Positions 21,121-34,319 of a DNA stretch of 64,000 nt are shown one piece after another. The notes below the pieces were generated by a model. That model saw only the letters and a program-made list of their open reading frames with translations, did no database searches and had not been told where the DNA came from. Position 1 is the first letter of the stretch, and each line of letters begins with the position of its first letter. Location of the stretch: contig OX637794.1 of assembly GCA_951802425.1 (NCBI GenBank), positions 1,426,001 through 1,490,000 of the forward strand, read 5' to 3'. This DNA is from Clavaria fumosa (lineage: Eukaryota; Basidiomycota; Agaricomycetes; Agaricales; Clavariaceae). The position numbers and the translations under genes are program-made.

Positions 21121-22674
21121 TCAATCTGAGTCGAGCTCAGCCAATGCCCTTTCTTCCTCTTCTGACAGCTGAAAGGCACTAGCTTGCCCTAGAGGTTCCA
21201 CTGGCTTCGGTGGAGTAGGCTGACGTTTAAGAAGCTCTGGAGACATGTGAGTTAAGCCAGTGGGTGCAATGACCAAATTTACCGCTGAGTTTCCACTTCC
21301 TGAGCGTTCCGTCAAGGCTCGCACTAACTATCCACGGCTCCACTCGTATCTTACCATCCTCTCCTTGCCACCGACGCAGCCACAGTCTCAGGGCCGTCAC
21401 GTCATGCCAATGGGCGTCGATCTCGCTCAGCAACTCGGGTTCTGCGAGGTCAGAAACGTCGTACGAGCGTATGACATCGCCCGCGCCAACGATCAGGTAC
21501 GGCTCACCAAGATGCGTGAGCGAGAGAGGAAGGATTGCACGAACGGCGGTTGGGTGAGTTATCGGGGGCGGCGGTGGTGCGGCAGTCGGCGGCTCGGGGG
21601 TGACCTGTACCGTTTCGTCGGTCGAAGCTACAAAGAATATTAGGATGCTGATCTGTCAATGGAAGAGACGGCCAACTACCAGTCCACAATTCTCCGTTGC
21701 CTAGTAGCATTTGGTTTATTCTTGTCCGGTGCCTTTCAACCTGCCGGACCAGCGTACTTTCCCATCGATATTCGGCCCCGCCGTCTTTCTGCAAAGCCCA
21801 AACTTTCACTACACCCATCGTATCTGCTGAGTAGAGCAAAGCAATGCCATTTGGTTCTGCCACTCCAACGAGGCATTCAATTGGTCGGGTGTGAGCCGTG
21901 ATAGATCCTCGCGATGTCATTGGGCTTGGATTTGTTCCCATCGGGAGTTCCCTAAAACCCGCTGGATATCTGTGCGTATGGTTGGAGACATCAAACACCC
22001 ACCAGAGCCTGATGGACTTATCGGAGCTACCAGAAACAAGAAGCTTCAAGGATGGATATGCAAAGAGGCATTTAACAAAATCGGTGTGAGCGTCAACAGA
22101 GTTGATCTGTTCTTTAGTCTGGCAACTCTGTAAATAATAAGGTGTAGCATTTATTGAATGATATCAGACCTCCGTGTCCCATATTTTGATGGTCTACGCG
22201 GAGATCAGAGCTGAGATGGCTCCAGACACGCAGAGCGCACACCATATCCCATGAGCCTGTTATGAGTATCTTCCCGTCGCCAGGATCGACCTTGTCGGAG
22301 AACGCAAGGGCTGTGACCGGACCACTGTGTCCTCGGTATATTTGCATCGTCCTGCCTGTCTGAGGAAGTGCATGAGTCGTCGCCAGTGGGAGCTATCTGC
22401 TTGCCAGATACCTCAAGCTGTAGTTTTCGTGCTACAGCCGTGTTTTCTCCTATCCACGCATCTCCATCGCGAATGACGATAGCGAGGGCTATACCAGCGA
22501 GCTGTATCGGGGAGCCCAGTGTTTTCGTCTTTACTGCCTTGATCCGACGTGCCTTGCGAAACAGGCTTTGAGATCGCAGAACGCAGAGAAGCACACGTCG
22601 GAATCACACACTTCGGTCAAGACCAGCTCTGCTTCCGCTCTGAGGAGGTTGGCCGACGCGTCAGACGTCTGCAT
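21121..22674 (-). CDS. WD40-repeat protein
   Basis: Eight exons (22674-22612, 22552-22412, 22359-22243, 22193-22170, 22127-22003, 21951-21680, 21627-21283, 21236-21121) splice in phase to 400 residues. WD blocks are clear: IYRGHSGPVTALAFSD with ILITGSWDMTIKIWDTE, VDAHTDFVKCLFAY with LLVSGSSDKSIRLW, ISAHTRPIECLV with LLYSADTMGVVKVWAL, then IDAHWHDVTALRL with IVSASLDGTLRKW. The C-terminus is acidic. A beta-propeller scaffold is expected; the specific complex is not recognisable. The first intron (59 nt, donor GTGTGTG) was inferred to restore the frame, so the first 21 residues are the least certain part. It is convergent with SYF1 and divergent from BET4. Confidence 0.85.
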
Positions 22675-22788
22675 ACTGGATCCAAAGCGCTGTTGATACG
22701 ACGCGACGCACGCTCGTGACTGAATCAATGTGTGCTGCTGCGGGCCGCAACTTGACACGATCACCACAGATCAGCGGAGCAATTCACG

Positions 22789-24233
22789 ATGGTGAAAGGC
22801 TTCCTGTGATATTGCCTTAGCCGACGACGCTGACCTTCCTACAGCACAGCGTCAAACGCGTCCGGCAGTCCAAGGAGGCGCTCGAAGCTAAGAGGCGGAA
22901 GGAACAATCCAAACTCACGGAATATCTCGCCTTGACTGCCAATGTCCTTTCGAGAGTACGCAAGCTGCGATACTTAACCTGTTTGCTATCAAGAACGATG
23001 AATTTTCTATCCACCTACAGAAAAAGACCCGCGAGTGGACCGAAGAGGCGTTCGAGCTCACGTACTCTTTGCTGCGGCTGAACCCTGAGCTCTACACAGT
23101 CTGGAATTATCGACGGGACATTCTGACCAACGGATTCTTTCCCAAAAGGTAAGACAACTTCAACACGGCCGTCCTCTTCACGACTCAATTTCGAATAAGC
23201 ACGTCAGAGGAGATCAATGCTATCCTATTGAATGACCTGAACTTGACTACCGCTGCCTTGAAAGCCAATCCTAAGGTATACTGGATATGGAATCATCGTC
23301 GGTGGTGCTTAGAGCATGTCCCGTCTGGACCAGAAGATGATCCGCTCGGTTGGAGGAAGGCTACGTGGGATACGGAGCTTTATATCGTTGAGAAAATGCT
23401 TGATGCCGATGCACGCAACTGTGAGCGTGACAGGTCCTTCCCTAAGACAGTCCACTCACCCTTCCCCTCAATGCGAAGTTCAAGCGTGGAACTACAGGAG
23501 ATATGTATTGGCAAGCATGCCTGTGCCAAGACCAGAGACAACAGAACTGGATTACACCACTCGAAAAATCGAGGCCAACTTTTCAAACTTCAGCGCGTGG
23601 CACCAACGGTCCAAAGTGCTTGGCCGACTCTGGGAGGCCCAGCAGCTGGATGTAGCGGAGACCAAAGAAGCTGGTAAGTTGGATATGTCCTTGTATGCTA
23701 TCACCTGACCCTCGCAGAACTCGAGTTTGTTCGCAACGCGCTGTACACGGACCCGAATGATCAGAGCGCGTGGATATATCACCGTTGGCTCATTGGACGC
23801 GGTATGCTCTTCTGTGCTCCATATGACAAAGGGAGCTTTGTTGCCTCATTCCTTGTGTCTCGTTTGTAGGCGAAGACCGCGAAGTTCTCGAGCGGGAGAT
23901 CAAAGTCATACAGGAACTTCTGGAGGAGCAGCCTGATAGCAAATGTGAGTTAGGTCTCCGGCTCCAGTCTGTGCTCATGCCCGCTCATCAGGGTGTATGG
24001 AATCCCTCGTACATTATCACCTGCTGCTATTCCGCATTCACCACAACGAAGAGGAACCTGCGGCCTTGGCGGACTGCCAAAGCCTTTTACAGAAGCTGGA
24101 AGAAATTGACCCGCCGAGGCGCCAGAGATATCGTGATATATGTTTGTGCACTTAGTGGTGCTCATCCGAAAATCATATTGATTGGGATTGTTTAGCGCTT
24201 GGGTTGACGACCTCTCGTAGTCCGAATTCGTGA
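22789..24233 (+). CDS. BET4: Rab geranylgeranyltransferase alpha subunit (BET4)
   Basis: Nine exons join to 334 residues: 22789-22791, 22845-22955, 23021-23148, 23200-23420, 23479-23673, 23718-23801, 23870-23944, 23992-24141, 24196-24233. The protein is the alpha subunit of GGTase-II, which attaches geranylgeranyl groups to Rab C-termini with the beta subunit and Rab escort protein. Five prenyltransferase-alpha (PFTA) repeats are seen: [47 protein letters not shown] and [12 protein letters not shown]. The N-terminus [12 protein letters not shown] is the type expected for BET4 rather than for the farnesyl/GGTase-I subunit RAM2. Exon 1 contains only the ATG; the remaining coding sequence starts after a 53-nt intron. 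Confidence 0.93.
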
Positions 24234-25034
24234 AGTAGGGTGGTGGGCCTGAAGTCTGTTGGTTATGTTTCCAGGTTTTGCACGACTATCACAAGATTCC
24301 ACATGAGTTACTCGGGGGTGGTAGGACGTTGTATGTACACCCTCACGCGATCCATGCCCAAGTCCGATTGGTCCGTTGTTCCAGTGCTCGCGAGCAGACC
24401 CGAGACGCCCACAACGGTTTCGGCACCGACACCATAACGCGTAAAAAAGACGCGCAGAGTTTAACTTGCGCCGAACGCACTCGTATATGTGCAGTACCTT
24501 TCCTTCCAACAACGCAACGGACTATCGCCATGAGAGCAAGCGAAGGAAATTAAAGGGATGAGCTGTCTGCAGTCTCGAAATCTCAATGAAGAAGGGATGA
24601 TCCATGCGTTTGGCTGTTCCTGAAGCGCTGAGAGTTGATGCCGCCGATCCCTATACCACGTGTTTCGAGGCTTACCCAAAAGGAGACGGTAGGAAATCCG
24701 CGAAATCCGTGAGTTATATATTCAGCGCTGCCACTTACTGTACTTTTGAGGAGGTAAACGCATTCGATTGAGGGTAACTCTGTGTCGAGGCTAGGCTGAA
24801 GCGTAGTTAACCGCCATAGAGTACAATTATTTGATTTTGCAAGGCAGGAGTGTTTGTGATATCGTGGGTGATGAAACCCACGCCTCGTGGCCAGTGCGTG
24901 GCTTTCGTCCGGATCGTGAAGTTGGTCGACAACATCGACCACAGCAAGGCCGCAGCTTCTGCTCCTGCTTTCATCTCCTCTCGCCATCGTCCAATCTGTA
25001 GCTAACCACGAGTGCTACTCCTTCGTATTCAACA
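24234..25034. other. Intergenic, no convincing gene
   Basis: Open frames exist on both strands but lack conserved motifs. The last ~150 bp should contain the EDC4 promoter and 5' UTR. Confidence 0.5.
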
Positions 25035-28000
25035 ATGGATCGTCCGGCGAACGTGCCCGAACTCTTTTCCAGAGGCTCAACCCCACCATCGGATCCCCAG
25101 TTCCAACGCTTGCCTTACAGCAATCCACCTCCTCATCCCTCGAATACATTCGACACTCTGTTTCATGGAATAGGCACAACGCAACAACACAGTGGTGGAC
25201 TCCCCCCTGGCTTTGCAGTAGCGCCAAATGTCATCCCTGAACCTCCCGACGATGGCCTTCTGGTTTCGTCCCAGTCCCAGAATACGTCGGAAAGGGATAG
25301 ACAACATGCTCTTCTTAACTTGCTGGGCACTGTCTCACCTTCTGCCGGCCAGAGTCGAACGATCCCTCCCGCTACTTCTCAAAATATAACTCAAATCCCG
25401 ACCCCCCCTGGCACAACGAACACCAGCGAGTCCCAAGGGAAATATCTGCTGGATCAGCTCATGTCAAAGTACGTATCATTGGTTTTCGCATCGCCCTTTG
25501 CGGCGCACGAAGTAAAAATCTCGTCGCTTCACTGCCCCAACTGTTCATTATGTATCTGGACCTATTTATCCAGTTTTGCATGAGGACATGGACGAAATAC
25601 CATTTTCTTCTGTCCAGTGGTCCGCTTTGATTGTCGATGATAGCGTTATCGCATGAGATCGGACGCGCTGTTGCAGCATGTCCATCATTGTCATCTGCAC
25701 GCGGTGAACGCATGGTTTCGCGACCCTCGGCGTATCTCGCCCTCATTGTCTTCTGTCTGTCGCCGTTATCTTTGAGCTTTGCACTGATCTTTTGTTGCCT
25801 GTCAGTAGGGAGCCAAACTACAGTGACCCACCACGTTCGTTGCCTGCTTCTGGTCCATCCCCGCCCTACCTCAAGCCGTCGCCGCCGGCTGAGGAGCCAT
25901 TCCTTTCTCGCGACGTGCCCTATCCAGCACACGAACCGCCCAGGGAAACCAATCAGCGCCCACAGCTGCCAGAACCTCCTAAACCTCAACCCCTTCAGCA
26001 GCAAGCCCCGCAACAGCCGCCGTCTCCATCTCGCAAGTCGATGTTTGAATACACCAACCCCTTCGATGCTTTGGCAGCTACAACCACGAGTGGCATAAAG
26101 AAGAAAGTCGTCCCACCTACCAGTTCCTCCAGCGGCAATGAAGATTGGACGACCGCCTCCCTCAGTTCGGATGCGAAGAGGAAGTCTGTGGAGAATCTCG
26201 TGGACACCTTGACAAAGAGACCTAGACCGCAAGCTGTTCAGCCACCTCCTCAAGGCCCCTTGGTTGCCTATGAGCCCTACGCCAGCACGGAAGATTATTC
26301 CCAGCCAGAATTAGGCCAAACGCAAGGCCCCGTGGGTATGCCTGCCCCTCCGCTTTTGCCCAAGCCGAATATGCCAGGCTCTCCAACGAGATCTTCTCCA
26401 CCTAAGCCGCAGGCGCCTCGTCAGCAGCCCCCTCGCTCTGGGGAGTCCCCCATTGGTCAGGCCAGTCTGCCGTCCAACATACTTTCTATCTCCAACCGGA
26501 GAGAAAGCAAAGATGGCGCGCCAGCTCCGGCTCCTCGATCTGGCCCCAAAGTTGGCAAAGCGACGGGTCAAAAAAACAAGAACCAGACGAGCCCCCCGTA
26601 AGTCCTCCATCTGGTGCTGAATCCGTAAAACGTCTAATGGTGTATCACTTTCAGTCAGCAATATCAGCACAAGTCCTACATTGAGATAGATGTGTCTCAA
26701 CCTCTGGATCACATTCAGGCTCCACCGGACACCGTCAAATCCACGGCCATTGCGCTTGTTAAGCAGGATTCTGTGTTCTTGCCCGGCACTACTATCGGCG
26801 CCACGCACTGGGTAGCCTATGCAATGACGAGAGGTGAATTTCTGCGATGTTTGAGACTCTTACGCTTGATTTACGCGCACGTCAGGTCGTGTACGAGTAA
26901 TATCGAGGTCAAGCGGAGATCGGACACTGCTGCAATTACCAGGACCTTTCTCGGGCTCTTCAGCTGTGACCGATATGGCTGTATATGGCAATAGGCTGGC
27001 GGGAGTCACTTCTGACGGCGGATTTGTCGTCTGGGAATTGCCCGAGGTGATAACTGATGACGTCCCGTACGCTTTCCTCTTCATTATATACCGATCGGAT
27101 TGAGATTTGAACGCCGTCCGATCTAGTGGGCAGCTGTTGCTCTGTCTGCCTCCGACTTCCGACTCTGATGCTTTGCATTCGGTTAAATGGCACCCCAAAC
27201 AACCTGACACGCTTGCCGTGGCTTCCCAGACCACAGTCTATCTGATCGATCTGCTTGATGCTCCTCGCATCTCGAGGGGACAACCTATATCTCATGCTGA
27301 TCTTCACCGAATCAGCCAGGTCTTTTCTGTATCGTCTGTGAGCATCTAGCATTTTTCTTCTGGTCGTGTAGTCATTTAAGACGATATACAGCGTATCGTC
27401 GCTTTCGATTTTGACGTGGCGCACTACGCGATCGCAACAATTTCAGAGGACTCCAGTCTCATGCTTTGGCACATCCGAGATCAACAGCCGTTCTGGACCC
27501 ATCATGTCCGAGGCGAAGATGCGCCCTCCTCTATCACTTTCATCGACGGAGGCATCGTCATTGGTAGGAAAAACGGCACCATATTCCAAGTCCTTTCCGT
27601 TGCCACCAAAACTGTTCTCACCACTATCAAGTTCGTCAATGAGACTGAAGATCCTGGTATGTTCGGACACGTCAATTATGACACCAGGATCCACACGCTC
27701 TGGGTTGCCAACAATCGTCGGGACAGCATGATCGCCTTGAAGTTTGGCTTTGATCCTCGACTCTACGCAGGTGACGAGAACCGCGTCTACCTCGAGCAAA
27801 TTGTCGAGTTCGTCGGCCCGAAACCGACTATTCATTTCGTCATCCTCACGGCCGACGCGGATCCGACTGGCGAGGAGGCTCACGCGGCTTGTGTTGCTGC
27901 GAAGGTCCCGCCCGGCGAGCTGGCACTCGTCGCGTTCTCTGTCCATTCCAGTGGCGTCGACCAGATCATGATCCGCAAAGAGTGGTACGAGTCCGCGCTG

Positions 28001-29934
28001 GCCCTTTTGGCTGCCAAGTCCCCGCCCTACACGACCTCGTCTCTTGGCCCCCGCAACTTGCAACCGAGCCCCGTCACCCCTCATGCCCTGGCCGCCAATC
28101 AGCCACGATCCACTACACCGCCCTCCGAAGATGTCGAAGGTGATTACACTCGCGATGACGGCCGTATAGAGAACGGTCGGAAGGCTAAGGCCAGGAATCT
28201 CGGGTGGAGGGAGAAAGACGAGATCGGCAAGGACAGGGAACGGGCCACTAAACAGAGCGAGGCCTCTGTTCTCAATGATTCTGCCCTCGGTCAGGCGCTC
28301 AGCAAGGAGATTAGGAAAACGGAGGAGAGCCTTCATACGCGTATCGGCCGCTTGATTGGTAAAGAAATGGACAAGCAACGTAAGCTCATTTCGAAAACGT
28401 GAAGACTCGCCTTCTCATCCCTTGCCTTATTCCAGATCAACGCCTTGAGGATTCGCGTGTCAAAGAACAGGCGGAGGATTTCGCGCGACAGGAAAAGATT
28501 TTGAAGTTGATTTCGACAGAACTCACCAGAAACACGACACGTGTGGTTGAAGTCGCTGTCAAGAACGAAGTCCAGAATTCCGTCCTACCCGCCCTTGAGA
28601 GTATTACCCAAACTGAGGTCAAGGCGGCCTTGAATGAGCGGGTCGGCAAGAACATGGTGGAATTCATACAGCAGGTCTGCACATGTTCCCGCAATCACAT
28701 TAAACCCGCTGACCGCGCCTGCAGAATCTACCAATGGAAATTGAGAAGCTTCTTTTGCGTCCGGATGTTTCGAGTCATTTCGCACATATTCTCTCGTCGC
28801 AGCTTACTCCTTTGATTGAGAGACACATCAAAGAAGCGATCAATAAGAGTTTCCTCCCGGTGTTCTCCCAGCAGACCAATGCCATGCACCAAGATCTTCT
28901 GCGTGAACTTCGTGCTGAGATCCTCAATGTAAAGAAAGAGTTGTTCGCCGTCCAATCTGATGCGTTCAGAGGTCAAGAGGTGTGTGGTCTTTTCGTCCTG
29001 TTCGCTATTTAACATGCTCAACCAATCGTCATATAGTCTCTGATCCGAGAGCTGGAGCACACCGTCCGCTCGTTGTCGGACCAAGTCAAATTCCTCAGCT
29101 TGAATACGACTCCTATGCTCCCCATGCATCACCACGTGGGAACGCGTAGTTCACCCGTGTCAGGCGTACAGCATGCGCAAGGCAACATCGCCCAGCATCC
29201 ACTTCGTCAGCCTGCTGCCCCTCCTGCTGCAACGAACTATGGTCAAAATTACCAACAATCGCCGTCTCAGCCTCTTCAACCCATTCATGGAAACTGGTAT
29301 CCCCCGAGCATTGCTGCACCCCAAGCCTCCCATCCCGCCGCACCTCCTGCGCCTGCGCCTGCCACGCTCTCACAGAGGACGCCTCCTGCCGCGCAAGAGG
29401 AATGGGACGATACGTATCTCGCCGTGTTAGGCACTCAAGATCCACGACAGCTGCGCGAGCTTTTGTCCCGATCTAATCCGGATGTGATAATGCCTCTGAA
29501 TTCCAAGGGCCCGCTTTCGCAAGCTGTCGTCCTGACTCTGTTACATCGCGTATGTAATTTCGGTGCATAGTCGTTGTCATTGTTGCTCACAGACACTCGT
29601 GGTAGCTCGCCTCTGCGGTCGGCGAAACCCCTCCCGTGGACGACTCCTTCAAATCTTCCCTGTGGTGGTTGCAACGTACTGCTTCCACTTTGAACACTAA
29701 TGTGAGTGATTTCGCACGCCCAAGGACCTTTTCGCATGAATCTGACGATATCGGATGAAATTTCACCAGGATCCTCTCATCTCTCCATACATCGCTCGAG
29801 TCGTCCCAACCGTCCAGCAGATGCTAAATACGACGAAGCAGCGATTGTCCATCATTCCCGGAGGGCCTCAGCTCCTGGATGCTGCCAGGACTATCTCTGA
29901 AGTCCAAGACACCCTCAATCGCAAGCCGATGTAA
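25035..29934 (+). CDS. Enhancer of mRNA decapping 4 (EDC4/Ge-1)-like protein
   Basis: About eleven exons encode roughly 1,350 residues. A long Ser/Pro/Gln-rich disordered N-terminus (to about residue 410) is followed by a WD40-like propeller: HWVAYAMTRGRVRVISR, VTDMAVYGNRLAGVTSDGGFVVWEL, LHSVKWHPKQPDTLAVASQ, VAFDFDVAHYAIATISEDSSLMLWHI. An acidic/charged linker and a long helical C-terminal region follow (ESLHTRIGRLIGKEMDKQ; IEKLLLRPDVSSHFAHILSS). The last block YLAVLGTQDPRQLRELLSRSNPDV and the closing helices match the EDC4 C-terminal domain. EDC4 scaffolds the Dcp1-Dcp2 decapping enzyme in P-bodies. The first intron (25469-25805) is unusually long for this window. Exon borders past 28379 are approximate. 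Confidence 0.88.
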
Positions 29935-30545
29935 TGGGTACGGTGCAGACCGCCCCCTCTTCTTGGACAAACGTCGAAAGCTCTCCCCCGTTTTGCGATT
30001 TCTGGTGCACGATCTCCTGTCTTCCTAGCTTGATGCTCTTTTGTACATTATCTCGTCCCATGCGACTGTCTTGTTTGCCACACGCTTCCTGGATGCAGTA
30101 GCGGCAATACGCGGGTTTGCGTCGGATGTGATTTTATTCTCGTCGTCGTTCCGCCTAGTTATGGATAGGATATTCACGTATCGTAAGCGCGAAATGTGAG
30201 ACAACGGCTACAGGCCGCCCCACCCGAGAAGAGAGTCTGACTGTGATTCGAATGCCTCACTGGCAGTACAACACAGCGTGCAATGCGTTGATGGAGATAA
30301 CCGTTGGCTAATTCACACAGCTGCTGTGTGAAATGATCGACTTAGTCCATTTTTGGGATGTGATCATAAGGTCTTTTTCTGCAAGCGAGCTCTCGTGACC
30401 GTAGCCGACTTCAGGATCCCTCTTTCCTTTGTCTTGTTAAACTATCGCCGTTTCGTTGACGGCACGCAGAATTGGAATCCTCCCTCTGAGAAACTGACTT
30501 ATCTAGACCTCCTTTATCTTTGTTTCCGCTTGGAATGCTCTCGTA
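29935..30545. other. Intergenic, no gene seen
   Basis: This is the EDC4 3' flank and the Argonaute 5' flank. Open frames before 30546 have no Argonaute similarity. Confidence 0.5.
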
Positions 30546-33500
30546 ATGGAAGTTATGACGCATCAGCCACTCAAACTTCATCGACGAGTCGGACATGGAA
30601 CTTACGGCCAGAAAGTCGTCGCGCTTACGAACTCCTTTGCTGTGAAGCTTCCGGAACGGCCGAGAATGGTGTACTATTACGATGGTAAGTCTTTACTGCG
30701 TCATGTGGTGCACCACTCATCTCTGTATCTCCAGTCGGTGAGAAACGCAGCTTACGCCTTGATTCCTATGGCCAAATTATTTCCAGACATGCAACCATTG
30801 TTCCAGGTAGACCCAGAGAAGAAGTTTATAATCGGTCCTCGAAAAGGCTTAGGTAGGTGATAAAGTATCCTCTCGGATGTGTTCATCTCACGAGCATCAA
30901 TACTGCATAGAGCTCATGACTCGACTGCAAACTAGTCTTAAGCCAGATCTTTTCAACCCACGCGGCGCATTCGACGGCAAAAAGAGTCTCTGGGTCACTC
31001 AGTCTCTGAACTTTCAAGATCAGAAGGTCGCGACCTCGTCACAATGTTAATTCGCTTAAATTCTTCTAATATGACTGCAGTTCGATGTCCCGTGGAATGA
31101 AGGATGCCCAGGAAAGCGTCCAAAGTTGATCGCCATACACATAAAATATGTTCATCCGATACGGTCTGTCTCGTCCGAACCTCAACGCCTGACTTGCTGA
31201 CAGAGACTATCAGACTGGACGCAGTTACTAGTGCATCATCTCCTGAGGTGATCCACATGTTGAATGTATTCGTTCAAGTTGCGCCCGCCATGTAAGTCCG
31301 TATCTCATTCCTGCGCTTTGTGACTAAATATGCTTGACAGGAAATGGCCACATAATGCCCGCGCCTTTTTCTCCCACGAATATGGTTCTGTCCGCCTGCA
31401 AGGGCTGGAGCTCTGGAGGGGCTTGTTTCAGTCCGTCGAGAAATTTCATCCACAATCTGCTCCATTCTCATGTGGTGGTCACAGGAGTGTTCGGCCTACC
31501 ATGGATCGTCTAGTCATCAATGTCGACGTGACAGTAGGAGCTATGTGAGTATTGTCCTTTTGCCCCCGGGCCTACATATAGGAAGCATTTGACATGCTGA
31601 CCCACACAGAATGCCAATCGCTCCTCTCAACAAGATCAGCGCCGACTACCTGCAACTGAGAGACATGCGCGCTTTGAACAAACTCTCGGACGATGATTTT
31701 CGACGTCTCAGACATTTTCTCAAAGGGGTCAAGATTCGGATAGACCTTCCCCTTCACAAAGGCAGGAAGCCGCTGATCATCAGTGACTTAGTGCGTAACG
31801 CCGGCAGCCGGACCCTGACCACCACGGATGACACCATGACAATATCCGTTCGTGTCTCACATTTGCAGATGTATCGTGTGGATATCATGGTTCTACCCGC
31901 AGACCTACTTTGCTGAAGTACATCGGCAAACGGTGGCCCCTAATGAACTCGGAGTACTCGTTGGGAACGGGGCCGTTTTCCCCATGAGATTCTGCATCAC
32001 TGTGTTGCAGCTTTGGCGAAAAAAGCTGGCACCGGACGCTGTACGCGAGGCTATGAAGTTTACTCCACGGAACCCTCGCGAGAGAATGGCAGCCATTGCG
32101 AGAGGTTGGAAGGTGAGCTGAGCGCCATCACTTCTTGCCGTAATTCTGTGTATTCACTTTACTTCAGTATTTAGAGTATGAGAATTCGGACTTCGTCCAG
32201 AACGTGGGTCTCGAAATCTCCAAAGAGCCTATTATGGTCAAAGGGCGAATCTTACCGGGACCGAGCCTCGAGTTCGAGGGACAATATAAACTGAATGCGA
32301 GCATGCCTCCCTCCAAGCCCAGAGATCCTTCTGACAATCCTCATATTCAAGGAGCCAGGGGTATGGTCAATGGTCAAGCCGGACAAGCGGTTCAAGGCAC
32401 CTGCAAGGATAGGGTCACACTGGGCCGTGGTCGACTTTGGGGGTACCTATGTCCATTTGGCACCTCTGCAGAAGTTCGTGTCGGACTTGGTGAGGGTCAT
32501 GGCTGAGCGTGGTGCGTCTCCTCTGATATGCAATCGTCTTAGCATTACTAACGATACCAGGCATGGGTAAGCGGATGTCCAAGGGCCTTGGTCATTCATA
32601 CCCTTATCTCTCTTCGCAGACGCGAATCCCCCGGCAATAACTAGGTCCGCCCCGATAGCGGAAACTATTGAGAAGGTATAGTGAAATTTCTTGTCTGTGA
32701 TTGATCATAGCAATGCTCAGGATATTCGCCTAGACCCTGTACGAGGAAGGGCGGAAGTACAAAGCGACGTTCATGCTGGTCATCTTGCCTGAAAATGCTC
32801 CGGAGCCATACATGCGCGTTAAACGGTGGGGAGATATCACGCAGGGAGTAGCCACCCAATGCGTGGTATGTGTATTCTCCCTCTACGTATGAGACCTGAA
32901 GTTCCATTCGCTATCTTACTTTGCAGCGATGGAAACATGAATACAACTCGCGCCCCCCTTCAAATCAATACATCAATAACCTCCTACTTAAGTACGAACT
33001 TCTTTCTTCTCCTAGAGGTTTGGCCTCTGAACTTCACGTATAGGATCAACGGGAAAGTGGGAGGTACCAATTTCTCCCCTACCAGCGGAGCCATGTCGGA
33101 ATTGGCGAAAGAGCCGACAATCGTGTTTGGTGCGCTGATCGCTACCGCGTAACACCCAAATCCTCAGACCATGTTTCTGTTAGGCGCTGACGTCAGCCAT
33201 CCTCCTCCTGGTGAAGCAACGCTGCCGTCCGCGGCGTCCCTCGTATCCTCGTGGGACAAAGCCGCGTGTCGATACGTCGCGTCAATCGAGCTACAAGAAT
33301 GTCGCAGGGAGGAAATCGCCGATCTGGGCTGTATGGTCAAGGTAGGGCCACATCGTGACTTGCTCGTCCGCTGCAACGACTCAGTCATACTATCGATAGA
33401 AATCTCTACAGTCGTTCAAGGAGGCACGAAATCCACCGCCCACCAGGGCGTTCTTTTATCGAGACGGCGTGTCAGAAGGTGAGCTGGAGCGGGCTTGCGC

Positions 33501-34319
33501 ACACGAAATCCACGCGATAAAAGGTTTGTTGCTACACACCTCGTTCTCTCGATCATCAAAAAGAAACTCTGTTTTGCAGAGGCGTTCCGGGAGGTGATAG
33601 GGCAAAGACCTCCCAGACTGACGTACATCGTCTGCGGGAAGCGGCATCACACGAGGTTCCAGCCGCACCAGGCCGAAGCCGCTGACCACACGGGAAACTG
33701 CAAGTCCGGATTCGTCGTCGACCAAGATATTGTCCATCCTCAATACAACGACTTCTTTTTGCAGTCGCAGGCTGGTCTCAAAGGCAGTGAGTCGGGAGTC
33801 ATTCCATGTGTGCCAAACTCGATTTTAAATTGCGCGGGTGATGGTGCAGCCAGTCGTCCCGGCCATTACACGATCGTTCTGGATGAAAACAACCTACCCC
33901 CTGACGCGTATGTTCGAATGGTGTTTTCAGTGACAACGGATTTATGAAGACTTGGTCTTAGAATACAAAAGCTGACTTATGACCTTTCGCACTGCTACGC
34001 CCGGGCAACACGCTCCGTGAGTCAGCCTGCGGCCGTCCAATGTACGTCTTGTTTCCTCCTCCCTTAAATGCGACTCACCGACTTCCAATCACCAGATGCT
34101 CATGTCTGTGCATTTCTCAGTAGATGGTTTGTGGGTTGCTCACACCGTTCTTATCTGCAGCTTGTGTCTCGCCGAGCTAGGTTCCATTTGGATCCCAGCG
34201 TGCAATTTGGAGACGACGCCTCTATCAACTCTGGCCGTTTGTTGACGCTGGAGGAATATAAGGCCCATTTCAACGAGATCTCACACAACATGTCTAAGGA
34301 TAGGATGTATTTTTTGTAG
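30546..34319 (+). CDS. Argonaute (RNA silencing slicer)
   Basis: Twenty-three exons close in phase from the ATG at 30546 to the TAG at 34317-34319, giving 841 residues. Domain order: N domain (NSFAVKLPERPRMVYYYDV; NPRGAFDGKKSLW), L1, PAZ (about 31610-32112, with VGNGAVFPMRFC and KKLAPDAVREAMKF), MID (SHWAVVDFG; YKATFMLVILP) and PIWI (33044-34319). The slicer tetrad looks complete: Asp in GADVSHPP, the Glu finger in ECRREEIADLGCMVK, Asp in FFYRDGVSEGE, His in YAHLV. GTSRPGHYTIVLDEN and the C-terminal DRMYFL are typical. It binds small RNAs and cleaves or represses targets. The N-terminus is short, without the Gly-rich extension of many Argonautes. Exons of 6 nt (32561-32566) and 8 nt (34096-34103) are inferred. 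Confidence 0.93.

Noticed and set aside
27443..28378. Minus-strand frame of 311 codons antisense to EDC4
   Set aside because: It overlaps the well-supported EDC4 exon, has no recognised motif, and its openness follows from the codon use of the plus strand.
30800..32360. Apparent frameshifts in the Argonaute gene, first read as pseudogene damage
   Set aside because: Each is solved by an intron with GT-AG ends (30807-30910, 31150-31205, 32272-32317), and all 23 exons then close in phase.
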